Below are positions 1-8,397 of a stretch of 64,000 bases of DNA, piece after piece. The stretch is from Chryseobacterium suipulveris (GTDB lineage Bacteria; Bacteroidota; Bacteroidia; Flavobacteriales; Weeksellaceae). The notes under the pieces were generated by a model that was not told where the DNA came from, made no database searches, and was given only the letters and a program-made list of their open reading frames with translations. Where the stretch lies: NCBI RefSeq assembly GCF_022811685.1, contig NZ_CP094532.1, positions 831,501 through 895,500 of the forward strand. Direction: 5' to 3'. Every line of letters starts with the position of its first letter. Position 1 is the stretch's first letter. Both the position numbers and the translations under genes were made by a program.

Positions 1-138
1 CGGAAAGTCCGGGTAACCCATTCTTAATCAAGAAGAATTAGGGGATTAAGAGATTAAGGAATTATTAGATTAGGTTCGTAAAACCGATTTCGCTTTTCTT
101 TATGCTTAGACGCTTAATTCGGAAAGAAACAAAATTTT
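1..138. other. Gap before der
   Basis: No gene is seen here; an upstream gene may end just outside the window. Bases 35-75 hold loose tandem copies of GATTAAG/GATTAGG with a period of about 8, similar in style to the short-period repeats in other gaps of this window. Confidence 0.5.
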
Positions 139-1446
139 ATGAGCAACATTGTCGCAATCGTTGGGCGTCCCAACGTAGGAAAATCCACACTTTTTAACCG
201 TTTACTCGAAAGAAGAGAAGCCATTGTAGATTCCACAGCTGGGGTTACAAGAGACCGCCATTATGGAAAATCCGACTGGAACGGGGTAGATTTCACCGTC
301 ATCGATACAGGAGGTTACGAAGTAAATACCGAAGATATTTTCCAGGAAGAAATCTCCAAACAGGTGCAATTGGCAATTGATGAAGCCACTTCCATCATCT
401 TTATGCTGAATGTGGAAGAAGGTCTCACCGACACTGACAGCGAAATGTACGAAATGCTTCGCCGTTCTAATAAACCAACGTATATCGTTGTCAATAAAGT
501 GGATTCCGCAAAGGAGGAACTCGCTGCAACCGAATTCTATCAGCTGGGAATCGAGAAATACTATACAATGTCTTCTGCAACTGGTTCGGGAACGGGTGAA
601 CTTCTGGATGATATTGTTAAAGATTTTCCAACCACCGAATACAAAGATCCGTTCGAAGGTTTGCCAAAAATCACCATCGCAGGAAGACCTAATGTCGGTA
701 AATCTACGTTGACCAATGCGCTTCTTGACGTCGAAAGAAATATCGTGACCGACATTGCGGGAACAACGCGTGATTCCATCGAAACACTATACAATAAGTT
801 TGGGCACGAATTCGTATTGGTCGATACTGCCGGAATGCGCCGTAAAGCCAAGGTGAAGGAGGATCTGGAATTCTATTCTGTAATGCGTTCGGTACGTTCG
901 ATCGAGCATTCCGACGTGGTCATCATTATGGTGGATGCAACTCAGGGTTGGGAAAGTCAGGACATGAATATTTTCGGGATCGCCCAGAAAAACAGAAAAG
1001 GAATCGTCATCCTCGTCAACAAATGGGACTTGGTGGAAAAAGAAACCAACACGATGCGCGATTTCGAAAACGCGATCAAAACAAAAATCGGTCAGTTTAC
1101 CGATGTGCCGATTCTTTTCATTTCGGCTTTAACCAAACAAAGAATCCTGAAAGCAGTGGATGTGGCGATGGAAGTGTACAACAACCGCGCGAAAAAAATC
1201 AAGACTTCAAAACTCAACGAGGTGATGCTCCCAATTTTCGAAAACACGCCGCCTCCCGCGCTGAAAGGGAAATACATCAAAATCAAGTATTGCGTTCAGC
1301 TACCGACACCGAGTCCGCAGTTTGTGTTTTTCTGCAACCTTCCCCAATATGTGAAAGAGCCGTACAAACGCTTTACAGAGAATCAGTTGCGAAAGGAATT
1401 CGGTTTTAGCGGAGTTCCGATCGAAGTGTATTTCAGACAGAAATAA
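139..1446 (+). CDS. der: Ribosome biogenesis GTPase Der (EngA)
   Basis: Essential GTPase with two G domains that helps assemble the 50S ribosomal subunit in the cytoplasm. Two P-loops are visible, GRPNVGKST near residue 10 and again near residue 182, each followed by DTGG or DTAG and an NKxD motif (NKVD, NKWD). The C-terminal KH-like domain ends in EVYFRQK, as is usual. The length of 435 aa matches the family. The ATG at 139 gives the expected N-terminus MSNIVAIVGRP. The gene is transcribed alone and is followed by a hairpin with a T run. Reverse and frame-shifted ORFs inside it are shadows. Confidence 0.98.
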   Translation: MSNIVAIVGRPNVGKSTLFNRLLERREAIVDSTAGVTRDRHYGKSDWNGVDFTVIDTGGYEVNTEDIFQEEISKQVQLAIDEATSIIFMLNVEEGLTDTDSEMYEMLRRSNKPTYIVVNKVDSAKEELAATEFYQLGIEKYYTMSSATGSGTGELLDDIVKDFPTTEYKDPFEGLPKITIAGRPNVGKSTLTNALLDVERNIVTDIAGTTRDSIETLYNKFGHEFVLVDTAGMRRKAKVKEDLEFYSVMRSVRSIEHSDVVIIMVDATQGWESQDMNIFGIAQKNRKGIVILVNKWDLVEKETNTMRDFENAIKTKIGQFTDVPILFISALTKQRILKAVDVAMEVYNNRAKKIKTSKLNEVMLPIFENTPPPALKGKYIKIKYCVQLPTPSPQFVFFCNLPQYVKEPYKRFTENQLRKEFGFSGVPIEVYFRQK

Positions 1447-1467
1447 ACGTTGTCAAATCAATAGGAG

Positions 1468-1489
1468 CGGGCTTTAGCCCGATTTTTAT
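1468..1489 (+). terminator. Probable terminator after der
   Basis: CGGGC-TTTA-GCCCG hairpin followed by ATTTTTATTT, 22 bases after the der stop codon. Confidence 0.65.
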
Positions 1490-1524
1490 TTGAAGTTTTA
1501 TTGGCTTTAGCCGAAATTTATCTT

Positions 1525-1532
1525 TAATTTTG
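1525..1532 (+). promoter_or_regulatory. upp promoter -7 box
   Basis: TAATTTTG matches the Bacteroidetes -7 consensus TAnnTTTG, 22 bases before the upp ATG. No clear TTTG -33 box is seen. Confidence 0.55.
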
Positions 1533-1553
1533 TAACCTAATAAATCTAAAATA

Positions 1554-2204
1554 ATGGTCACTGTTTTATCTGATAACTTCTCGCTGGTCAACACCTGGAT
1601 TAACGATTTACGCAACACTGAAGTTCAAAACGACCGCATGAAATTCCGCAGAAACATGGAGCGTATCGGCGAAATAGCTGCATTCGAGATTTCAAAAGGT
1701 CTCGAACAGAAAGAGTTGGAAATCCGGACGCCTTTAGATAAAATCAGGGTTAAAGAAATTGCTGTGCAGCCCGTTATTACTACGATTTTGAGAGCAGGAG
1801 TTCCTTTGTTTCAGGGAATTTTGAATTATTTTGATAATGCGGATTGCGGATTCGTTGCCGCTTACAGAAAACATGAAGCCAACGATTATTTTTCCATCAA
1901 ACAGGATTATCTTACCTGCCCAAATATCGACGGAAGACCATTAATCGTCGCAGATCCAATGCTTGCAACAGGAGCAAGCTTGATTGAAGCTTTGAAAGAT
2001 TTATTGAATCACGGAAAACCGACCCAACTTCACATCGTCGCAGCAATCGCATCGAAAATTGGGGTTGAAACTTTACAGAAAGCTTATCCGGAATCACAGA
2101 TTTGGATCGGCGCGCTCGACGAGGAACTCACCTCAAAAGGATACATCACTCCAGGTTTAGGCGATGCGGGAGATTTAAGTTATGGCGAAAAACTTCAACG
2201 ATAA
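1554..2204 (+). CDS. upp: Uracil phosphoribosyltransferase
   Basis: Salvages uracil with PRPP to make UMP. The protein is 216 aa, the normal length. It has the PRTase PRPP-binding loop in the form ADPMLATGASL near residue 135 (Upp uses DPMLATG instead of the DDVxTTG of other PRTases). A conserved C-terminal region, ITPGLGDAGD, makes up the uracil-binding hood. The ATG at 1554 follows a TAATTTTG promoter box. It converges with the comF-like gene, separated by about 40 bases holding a hairpin. Confidence 0.96.
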   Translation: MVTVLSDNFSLVNTWINDLRNTEVQNDRMKFRRNMERIGEIAAFEISKGLEQKELEIRTPLDKIRVKEIAVQPVITTILRAGVPLFQGILNYFDNADCGFVAAYRKHEANDYFSIKQDYLTCPNIDGRPLIVADPMLATGASLIEALKDLLNHGKPTQLHIVAAIASKIGVETLQKAYPESQIWIGALDEELTSKGYITPGLGDAGDLSYGEKLQR

Positions 2205-2212
2205 ACTTAAGT

Positions 2213-2231
2213 CCCTTTCCTTTGGAGAGGG
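2213..2231. repeat. CCCTTTCC/GGAGAGGG hairpin
   Basis: An 8-bp stem with a TTT loop, then ATTTAGGGAGAGG, lies between the convergent upp and comF-like genes. There is no T run, so it is not a classic terminator. Related CCCTT..AAGGG hairpins occur at 23171 and near 25810. Confidence 0.5.
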
Positions 2232-2245
2232 ATTTAGGGAGAGGA

Positions 2246-2896
2246 TCAATCCATCGCCATCACCAAAACACTCACTGTGTTATTCTCCGATTTCAGGATT
2301 TCCCACGCCATTGAAGCCATCGTGTTTCCTGTGGTAAAAACGTCGTCGATGAGCAGAATATGTTTGTTTGTGACTTCCTTATTAATGGAAAAAATATTCT
2401 CTGTCTGAATTCTTTCCTCCCGTCGTTTCTTTGCCTGTGCTTTTTTGTAGAAGTTTCGCCGTACCAAATGAAGGTCGAATGGAATTTCGAAATCTCTTGA
2501 AATGGTCTCAGTAAAAAGATGGAGCTGGTTGTAGCCGCGTTTCCTAAGTTTTCTTGGATGAAGAGGAACGGGGACAAGCAGGTCTGGTTTTCCATTTTCA
2601 AAGGAAATTCTTTCGGAAGTCCATTCTGCCAAAATTTTTCCGATTTTCTCGCGGCTTCCGTATTTCAGGTTGTGGATGATTTTTTGGCTCAGACTTTCTT
2701 TATCAAACTGCATTAGTGCGAAAGCGTTTTCCACGGGAAAGAGTAGTTTGCATCGTTCTTTCAGCAGATTGTTGTCATTAAAATCGTCGTGGGTAAAATG
2801 AATTTTTTCAAAACATATTTCGCAAACCAGTTCTTCCGCGGAAATCATCGTTCCGCATTCTAAACAACGGTTCGGGAAAAGGAGGTTCAGAAACAT
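2246..2896 (-). CDS. ComF family phosphoribosyltransferase
   Basis: ComF-type protein, related to the DNA-uptake factor of Bacillus and Haemophilus; its biochemical role in Bacteroidetes is not established. The 216 aa contain an N-terminal zinc finger (CLECG at residues 12-16 and CEIC further on) and a C-terminal PRTase fold with PRPP motif LLIDDVFTTGNTM near residue 180. It starts 18 bases downstream of the RamB-like regulator stop codon and probably shares its transcript. The ATG at 2896 gives MFLNLLFPNRC, typical of the family. Confidence 0.9.
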   Translation of the reverse strand: MFLNLLFPNRCLECGTMISAEELVCEICFEKIHFTHDDFNDNNLLKERCKLLFPVENAFALMQFDKESLSQKIIHNLKYGSREKIGKILAEWTSERISFENGKPDLLVPVPLHPRKLRKRGYNQLHLFTETISRDFEIPFDLHLVRRNFYKKAQAKKRREERIQTENIFSINKEVTNKHILLIDDVFTTGNTMASMAWEILKSENNTVSVLVMAMD

Positions 2897-2914
2897 CCAT
2901 TAAAATTACAGAAT

Positions 2915-4384
2915 TTACAGCAGATCCTTCCTGATTTTTTCGATGGCCTTCTTCATGTCTTCATTAAAGAGTTCTTTTTCGAGCCGGATTGGTGGCGCTT
3001 TTCTTTCCTCGCAGTCGGGAATGCTGCACGATTCGCAGGTCACGCCGACGTTCACCGTTTTGATGCTGTCGCTTTTCGAGAACTTTATTTTCTTCAACGA
3101 GTTGGAATTCAGGAGGATTCCGATGCAGTAACTTCTGTTGGTCCCGTCGGAAAAAGGATTTTTCTGCGAGGTTGAAATCACGAGGTAAGTCAGGCCGTTG
3201 TGCTTGTAGTGCGAGATTTGCGCATCGGTCACTTTTTCGTTGTCCTTCAGATTCGTCAGGTTTTTCACGGCGATCCATCGTCGGCAATAATGCTCGTTGG
3301 TTGCATTCGCGTGCGGAGCTTGTTGCTGGTTAAGGTGCAATTCTTTGAGAATCTGTATTTTATCTGAATTTTTCTTTTTGGTAAAGCAGAGATAGAAAAT
3401 GTCCTTAATACCAAATTCCTGTGGTAGAATATTGGTCAACCGATAATAAAACGTTTCGGGCGAGTTGGTGAATCCCGCGATGAGTGCTTCGAAATCTTTG
3501 GGTTTCCAATCGCGGTTCTGGAAAAACTCGCTGAGTTTTTGGGTTAAAGTTTCCTGATGGATCAGCAAACATCCGGCAAAATAGGAAGCGTAATAATTGT
3601 TGAGCAGCTCCTCAAAACTCGTGAAATCCAGCCAGGAATAAGTGTTCGGACGAGGTTGAAGGTTCAAAACACTGTACCCGATTTCCTTTGCGAGAATGAA
3701 CGTTTTCTGGTCTTCATCCAAAAGCTGGTTCAGAATGAGCAGTTTCTTTTCGGGGACGAAGAGCGAGCGAAGTTTTCCCGACGCGCCGTATTTTTCCAAA
3801 TCCCTCGACTGGATTTCGTAGTCGTGCTGTTCGGTGAGAATCTTTTCGAGTTCCGTGGATTTGGGTTTTACGGAGATTTTGTTTTCAAAAATATAGTCCG
3901 ATGCTTGTTCCTCAATTTCTGGGAAATAGTTGTCGTACAATTCCTGAAAGCTTCTCACCACCGCAAAATAGAAACGTTCTTTGCTGAGGTTGTAATTCTT
4001 CGAAATCTCAATCAGTGTGTTGATGAATGCCGTCACTTTTTTCGGTGCGTCACTGATTATTCCGATGAGTGAGTTTTTGTTGATTCCAAAAAGGTCGAGT
4101 GGAATTTCCTTGAAAAAATCCGACTGTACAATTTCGGCGATCGGTTCCAGCGTTTTGTCGAGTTTCGTGGAAACCAGGTCGTCGTAGCTGCAGTGCAGCG
4201 CTTCCGAAAGCTGTACAATTTTATCGTGTTTCGGAAATTTTTTGCCGTTTTCAATCTCGTTTAAATATGATTTTGAAAGCCCCGTAATATTCGCCAAATC
4301 CTGTAGGGAAAGTGCACTTTTCTGTCGGAACTGCTTCATTTTCAGCCCAAAAACGGTTTTGATAAAATCTGCCTCGTTTGCCAT
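2915..4384 (-). CDS. XRE-type regulator of the RamB/ScfR kind
   Basis: Probable transcription factor controlling the adjacent glyoxylate-shunt genes. Residues 15-65 are a helix-turn-helix of the Cro/C1 class (SLQDLANITGLSKSYLNEI). The middle resembles the IrrE/ImmA-like domain, but a metallopeptidase HExxH is not visible. The C-terminus has a cysteine cluster, CESCSIPDCEE, as in the DUF2083/short-chain fatty acyl regulator domain. Actinobacterial RamB of this architecture binds in front of aceA and aceB and controls acetate metabolism. Here the gene is divergent from aceB, and two matching palindromes lie between them. That it regulates aceB is inferred from position and family. Confidence 0.85.
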   Translation of the reverse strand: MANEADFIKTVFGLKMKQFRQKSALSLQDLANITGLSKSYLNEIENGKKFPKHDKIVQLSEALHCSYDDLVSTKLDKTLEPIAEIVQSDFFKEIPLDLFGINKNSLIGIISDAPKKVTAFINTLIEISKNYNLSKERFYFAVVRSFQELYDNYFPEIEEQASDYIFENKISVKPKSTELEKILTEQHDYEIQSRDLEKYGASGKLRSLFVPEKKLLILNQLLDEDQKTFILAKEIGYSVLNLQPRPNTYSWLDFTSFEELLNNYYASYFAGCLLIHQETLTQKLSEFFQNRDWKPKDFEALIAGFTNSPETFYYRLTNILPQEFGIKDIFYLCFTKKKNSDKIQILKELHLNQQQAPHANATNEHYCRRWIAVKNLTNLKDNEKVTDAQISHYKHNGLTYLVISTSQKNPFSDGTNRSYCIGILLNSNSLKKIKFSKSDSIKTVNVGVTCESCSIPDCEERKAPPIRLEKELFNEDMKKAIEKIRKDLL

Positions 4385-4464
4385 TTAAATTGTTTTTAAC
4401 CGTGATTTAACTATTTCGAATTAATTTATAATCTTTCTAAACAGTTTCCGAAATCCGATGGATA

Positions 4465-4472
4465 CAAAGTTA
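4465..4472 (-). promoter_or_regulatory. -7 box of the RamB-like regulator gene
   Basis: Read on the minus strand this is TAACTTTG, an exact TAnnTTTG match, 80 bases before the ATG. Operator 1 lies just upstream, where the -33 region would be. Confidence 0.6.
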
Positions 4473-4482
4473 AACAAAAAAC

Positions 4483-4496
4483 AGCGATTGTTCGCA
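4483..4496. promoter_or_regulatory. Operator 1, GCGA-N4-TCGC
   Basis: AGCGATTGTTCGCA contains the inverted repeat GCGA-N4-TCGC and shares most positions with operator 2, 35 bases away centre to centre. It lies at the regulator's own -33 region, which fits autorepression. Confidence 0.6.
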
Positions 4497-4516
4497 TAGT
4501 AATTTTTAGAAATATT

Positions 4517-4532
4517 TAGCGAACGTTCGCTA
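4517..4532. promoter_or_regulatory. Operator 2, 16-bp perfect palindrome
   Basis: TAGCGAACGTTCGCTA is a perfect 16-bp palindrome containing GCGA-N4-TCGC. It overlaps the expected -33 region of the aceB promoter (TTCG at 4526, 21 bases before the -7 box). It is a likely binding site for the divergently encoded RamB-like regulator. Confidence 0.7.
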
Positions 4533-4550
4533 TAAGTGAAAATATTTTTT

Positions 4551-4558
4551 TAGTTTTG
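4551..4558 (+). promoter_or_regulatory. aceB promoter -7 box
   Basis: TAGTTTTG matches TAnnTTTG; the start codon of aceB follows 29 bases later. Confidence 0.65.
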
Positions 4559-4587
4559 CAATATCAAATCACAAAATATTCTTGAAA

Positions 4588-6165
4588 ATGGAAACGGTAA
4601 CTCAATTCAGAATCCTCGCAAAAGAGCAGTATCACTATATTTTTACTCCTGAACTGACGGATTTTCTCACTGCACTTCACAACCAGTTCAACGAGAGAAG
4701 AAAGAAACTTTTGGTTTCAAGAAAAATGAAGCAGGTGGAATTTGACCACCACCAACTTCCGAAATTCTTTCCTGAAACTTCCGACATCAGAAACGGAAGC
4801 TGGGTTTGTAATCCACTTCCGGAAGATTTGCTCGACAGACGAGTGGAAATCACGGGTCCTGTTGACCGCAAAATGGTCATCAATGCTCTGAATTCGGGGG
4901 CTTTAACTTTTATGGCAGATTTCGAGGATAGCAATTCGCCGACCTGGAAAAACTGTATGGAAGGACAGATCAATCTTTCCGACGCGATCAGCAAGACAAT
5001 TTCCTTTGAAAATGAAGTAGGAAAAAAATATCAGTTGAACGAGAAAACCGCAACGCTCTTGGTTCGTCCACGCGGACTTCACCTCGAAGAAAAACATATC
5101 GAAATCAATGGCGATAAAACTTCCGGTTCGCTCACCGATTTTGGAATCTACTTTTTCCGAAATGCCAAAAAACTAATCGCGAACGGAACTGGACCGTATT
5201 TCTATCTTCCAAAATTGGAGCATTATAAGGAAGCGGAATGGTGGAACGACGTTTTCAAATTCGCACAGGATTACCTGGAAATTCCTCACGGAACGATCAA
5301 AGCGACGGTGCTTATCGAGACGATCACTGCAGCTTTTCAGCTTGACGAGATTCTTTACGAACTGAAAGAACACAGCTCCGGACTCAACTGTGGAAGATGG
5401 GACTATATTTTTTCGTACATCAAGAAATTCAGAAATCTGCCCGAATTCCTTGTTCCCGACAGAGATCAGGTAATGATGACTTCGCCTTTTATGAGTGCTT
5501 ATTCGAAAAGGGTAATTCAGGTTTGCCATAAAAGGAATGTCCACGCAATGGGCGGAATGGCGGCACAAATCCCCGTGAAAAACAACGAGGAGGAAAACGA
5601 AATCGCCTACACAAAAGTGCGCGCCGACAAAGAGCGCGAAGTGCGAAACGGACACGACGGAACCTGGGTTGCTCATCCAGGATTGGTTCCGGTGGCGAAA
5701 AAGATTTTCGATGAATTGATGCCCGACAAAAACCAAATCGACAAAAAGTTTGAGGAATATTCAATCACCGAAGAAAATCTCCTTGAAATCCCGACAGGAA
5801 CCATTACTGAAAATGGTGTCCGAAAAAACATCAACGTCGGAATTCTCTATATCGAGTCGTGGTTGATGGGAACAGGAGCTGCAGCACTGTACAATTTAAT
5901 GGAGGACGCTGCAACCGCAGAAATCTCAAGAACCCAGGTTTGGCAATGGCTGAAAAACGAGGCAAAACTCGACGACGGCAGAACTTTGATGCCTGAAATG
6001 ATTTTGAAATGGGAAGAAGAGGAGCTTCAGAAAATCAAAAAATATGTAGGCGAAGAAAGGTACTACCTCGGAAAATTCAAACTGGCAACGGATATTTTCA
6101 ACGATCTTGTTCTGAACGACAACTTCGAGGAGTTCCTTACTTTGAAAGCGTACGAATATCTTTAA
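4588..6165 (+). CDS. aceB: Malate synthase A
   Basis: Condenses glyoxylate with acetyl-CoA to malate, the second step of the glyoxylate shunt. About 525 aa, normal for the A isoform. Conserved blocks are MADFEDSNSPTW, NCGRWDYIFSY, GHDGTWVAHPGLVP and the catalytic MEDAATAEISRTQVW. The ATG at 4588 (METVTQ) is preferred to an in-frame TTG six bases upstream. The gene is divergent from its likely regulator, and aceA follows 409 bases downstream. That gap is full of repeats, so the two genes may or may not share a transcript. Confidence 0.97.
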   Translation: METVTQFRILAKEQYHYIFTPELTDFLTALHNQFNERRKKLLVSRKMKQVEFDHHQLPKFFPETSDIRNGSWVCNPLPEDLLDRRVEITGPVDRKMVINALNSGALTFMADFEDSNSPTWKNCMEGQINLSDAISKTISFENEVGKKYQLNEKTATLLVRPRGLHLEEKHIEINGDKTSGSLTDFGIYFFRNAKKLIANGTGPYFYLPKLEHYKEAEWWNDVFKFAQDYLEIPHGTIKATVLIETITAAFQLDEILYELKEHSSGLNCGRWDYIFSYIKKFRNLPEFLVPDRDQVMMTSPFMSAYSKRVIQVCHKRNVHAMGGMAAQIPVKNNEEENEIAYTKVRADKEREVRNGHDGTWVAHPGLVPVAKKIFDELMPDKNQIDKKFEEYSITEENLLEIPTGTITENGVRKNINVGILYIESWLMGTGAAALYNLMEDAATAEISRTQVWQWLKNEAKLDDGRTLMPEMILKWEEEELQKIKKYVGEERYYLGKFKLATDIFNDLVLNDNFEEFLTLKAYEYL

Positions 6166-6181
6166 AGTAAAGACAAAAGAA

Positions 6182-6265
6182 ACAAGGCAAAAGAAACAAA
6201 GCAAAAGAAACAAGGCAAAAGAAACAAGGCAAAAGAAACAAGGCAAAAGAAACAAGGCAAAAGAA
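6182..6265. repeat. Six tandem copies of a 14-bp unit
   Basis: Unit ACAAGGCAAAAGAA is repeated six times head to tail (second copy has AAAGC for AAGGC), with partial units on both sides (6172-6181 and 6266-6285). Each unit is two 7-mers. Long reverse-strand ORFs through it are low-complexity artefacts (repeats of FALFLLPCFFCLVS). Confidence 0.9.
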
Positions 6266-6409
6266 ACAAGAAACAAGATAAAAGATCAAAGACGAAAGTC
6301 GGGTAATCATTTTCTGATGTTTTGAGCGGCGAAGCCGCGACAGCAATAGCATTGGGTGAAAATGACGAAATCAAAAAATATACGCAAAGAAAGAAACGTG
6401 CAATTGTCG

Positions 6410-6492
6410 CGTGAGCGATTGAAGTGAAAATCCCGCAGTAAGCGTCGGCCAAAGCAAAGGCACGAGGAATTGTAACGGAAAGCGCGGCCTGC
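6410..6492 (+). repeat. Two-box dispersed repeat, copy D
   Basis: Diverged copy of an element also found at 7985, 23264 and 56519. Box 1 is GATTGAAGTGAAAATCC and box 2 is AATTGTAACGGAAAGCGCGG, separated by a variable GC-rich centre. No gene is seen between aceB and aceA; this copy and the 14-bp array fill most of the gap. Confidence 0.65.
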
Positions 6493-6574
6493 TTGGTTTT
6501 TTTCAAGGAACAGAAGTGGCAAAAACCAAAAGGACACGCCCAAAAATACAAAATCAATAAAATCCAAAAATATT

Positions 6575-7861
6575 ATGAAAAATCAAGAACAAATCCAGCA
6601 ACTGGAAAAAGAGTGGTTAGAAAACCCAAGATGGAACAGCGTGAAAAGACCTTATTCCGCCGAAGAAGTACTGAAACTGCGCGGTTCGTACAAAATCGAC
6701 TACACGATCGCAAAACTGATGTCGGAGAAACTTTGGGAAAAACTGAACAGCCAGGATTTCGTGGCAGGTTTGGGCGCATTGACAGGAAATCAGGCGGTGC
6801 AGGAAGTTGACGCAGGTTTGGAGGCAATCTATCTTTCAGGATGGCAAGTTGCGGCAGACGCGAATCTGAGCGGCGAAATGTATCCCGACCAATCGCTTTA
6901 TCCTGCGAATTCGGTTCCTTCCGTAGTAAAAAGAATTAACAACGCTTTACTGAGAGCCGACCAAATCCAGTCGGTAAATAAAGTGGACGAAGTCAACCGC
7001 AAAAATTACCTCGTTCCGATCGTTGCCGATGCTGAAGCAGGATTCGGCGGAAATCTGAACGCTTTCGAACTGATGAAGCAGATGATTGAAGCAGGAGCAG
7101 CTGGAGTTCATTTCGAGGACCAACTTTCTTCCGCGAAAAAATGCGGACACCTCGGTGGAAAAGTTTTGGTACCGACTCAGGAAGCGATCAACAAGCTCAT
7201 CGCGGCTCGTTTGGCGGCCGATGTGTGCGGCGTTCCGACCGTTTTGGTGGCGAGAACCGATGCTGATGCTGCAGATTTATTGACTTCCGATATCGACGAC
7301 AGAGATAAAAAATTCGTGACCGGAAAAAGAACTTCCGAAGGTTTCTTCGAGGTGAAAAATGGAGTAAAGCAGGGAATCGACAGAGGTTTGTCCTACGCTC
7401 CGTATGCAGATTTGATCTGGATGGAGACTTCGAATCCCGATCTGGATTACGCCAGAAAATTCGCCGAAGGAATCCACGCAAAATATCCGGGAAAAATGTT
7501 GGCGTACAACTGTTCGCCAAGCTTCAACTGGGCGGCGAAACTCTCGGTTGCCGAAATGGAGACGTTCCGTGAGGAGTTGGCGAAAATGGGCTACAAATTC
7601 CAGTTCATCACTTTGGCAGGTTTCCACGCACTGAACACGTCGATGTTCGAATTGGCGCTCGCTTACAAAAACCGCGGAATGGCAGGATATTCCGAACTTC
7701 AGGAAAGAGAGTTTGCGTTGCAGAAGGAAGGTTTCCGCGCAGTGAAACACCAGAGTTTCGTGGGCACCTCTTATTTCGACGAAATCCAGACCGTGGTTAC
7801 CGCAGGAAATTCCTCAGTGGTGGCGATGAAGGATTCTACGGAAGCGGCGCAATTCCACTAA
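6575..7861 (+). CDS. aceA: Isocitrate lyase
   Basis: Splits isocitrate to glyoxylate and succinate, the first step of the glyoxylate shunt. The 428 aa length fits the bacterial type. The catalytic signature is KKCGHLGGK near residue 189, and the phosphoenolpyruvate-mutase-like barrel shows [13 protein letters not shown] and [11 protein letters not shown]. The ATG at 6575 gives [14 protein letters not shown]. It lies downstream of aceB in the same direction and ends at a strong terminator. Confidence 0.98.
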   Translation: MKNQEQIQQLEKEWLENPRWNSVKRPYSAEEVLKLRGSYKIDYTIAKLMSEKLWEKLNSQDFVAGLGALTGNQAVQEVDAGLEAIYLSGWQVAADANLSGEMYPDQSLYPANSVPSVVKRINNALLRADQIQSVNKVDEVNRKNYLVPIVADAEAGFGGNLNAFELMKQMIEAGAAGVHFEDQLSSAKKCGHLGGKVLVPTQEAINKLIAARLAADVCGVPTVLVARTDADAADLLTSDIDDRDKKFVTGKRTSEGFFEVKNGVKQGIDRGLSYAPYADLIWMETSNPDLDYARKFAEGIHAKYPGKMLAYNCSPSFNWAAKLSVAEMETFREELAKMGYKFQFITLAGFHALNTSMFELALAYKNRGMAGYSELQEREFALQKEGFRAVKHQSFVGTSYFDEIQTVVTAGNSSVVAMKDSTEAAQFH

Positions 7862-7911
7862 GAATGAATAATTAAGAATTCGATTCCATAATCTTTAATT
7901 GTTATTTGTGA

Positions 7912-7944
7912 TGACCTTCCGAGCTTTTTCGGGAGGTTTTTTTT
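7912..7944 (+). terminator. Rho-independent terminator of aceA
   Basis: Stem CCTTCCGA/TCGGGAGG (7915-7922 with 7929-7936, one G-T pair) followed by eight T. Confidence 0.8.
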
Positions 7945-7984
7945 GGCGTGTTTTTCCCCTCCGCAAAATCCCTCCGCCGAAAAA

Positions 7985-8073
7985 ACCGCGCTTTCCACTG
8001 CAATCTTTTTTTCCAGCACCAAAATGCCCATCCAAAAAAAAGGATTTCCGTTGCAATCGCTCACGCGGATTTA
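7985..8073 (-). repeat. Two-box dispersed repeat, copy C
   Basis: Read on the minus strand: GCGATTGCAACGGAAATCC, a 37-base centre, then GATTGCAGTGGAAAGCGCGG. It shares the flank CGCGTGAGCGATTG with copy D. No coding region is seen between 7862 and 8397. Confidence 0.75.
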
Positions 8074-8145
8074 GGATTTCTAAGCAAGGATTTCATCAAA
8101 TCGACCATTGGAAATTCTGAAACCGGGGCAAATGCATTTTAAAAT

Positions 8146-8326
8146 AAACCACAAAAGGAGTCGCAAAAGATTAACTATAATAATGATAAAATTGAAATAA
8201 AATAAGCGAAGAGAACTCAAAAGCTAAAAAAATCTTCGATTTTTTCTTTTGTTATCTACTAAACGCATAGTTTAAGATTTTTGTGATTTAGTGTTTAGCG
8301 GAATTCTTTTGCTCCTTTTGTGGTTT
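8146..8326. repeat. MITE-like element with terminal inverted repeats
   Basis: Left end AAACCACAAAAGGAG+TCG+CAAAAGA (8146-8170) is the reverse complement of the right end (8305-8326) except for a three-base insertion. The 181-bp AT-rich interior contains a central hairpin AAAAAATC-TTC-GATTTTTT at 8227-8245. It has no ORF and no obvious target-site duplication. It could be a non-autonomous mobile element or a structured RNA. Confidence 0.6.
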
Positions 8327-8385
8327 TAAAAAAAAGCAATTTTTGCGTTAGATCTCCACCGCTGCAATCTTCTCCCAACTTTCTT

Positions 8386-8393
8386 TATCTTTG
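8386..8393 (+). promoter_or_regulatory. queD promoter -7 box
   Basis: TATCTTTG, exact TAnnTTTG match, ends only five bases before the ATG at 8398. The transcript would be leaderless or nearly so. Confidence 0.65.
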
Positions 8394-8397
8394 CACC

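Noticed and set aside
6411..6420. TCGC-N4-GCGA near aceA as a third regulator site
   Set aside because: The half-sites are in the opposite order to the GCGA-N4-TCGC operators, and the sequence belongs to the dispersed two-box element.
5926..6557. Overlapping reverse ORFs with repeated FALFLLPCFFCLVS, like a hydrophobic membrane protein
   Set aside because: They read through the 14-bp tandem array in all three frames and through the antisense of aceB; the sequence is a by-product of the repeat.
8320..8397. Longer queD start at 8320
   Set aside because: It would place the promoter box inside the coding region and adds residues unlike the family; ATG at 8398 gives the expected N-terminus.
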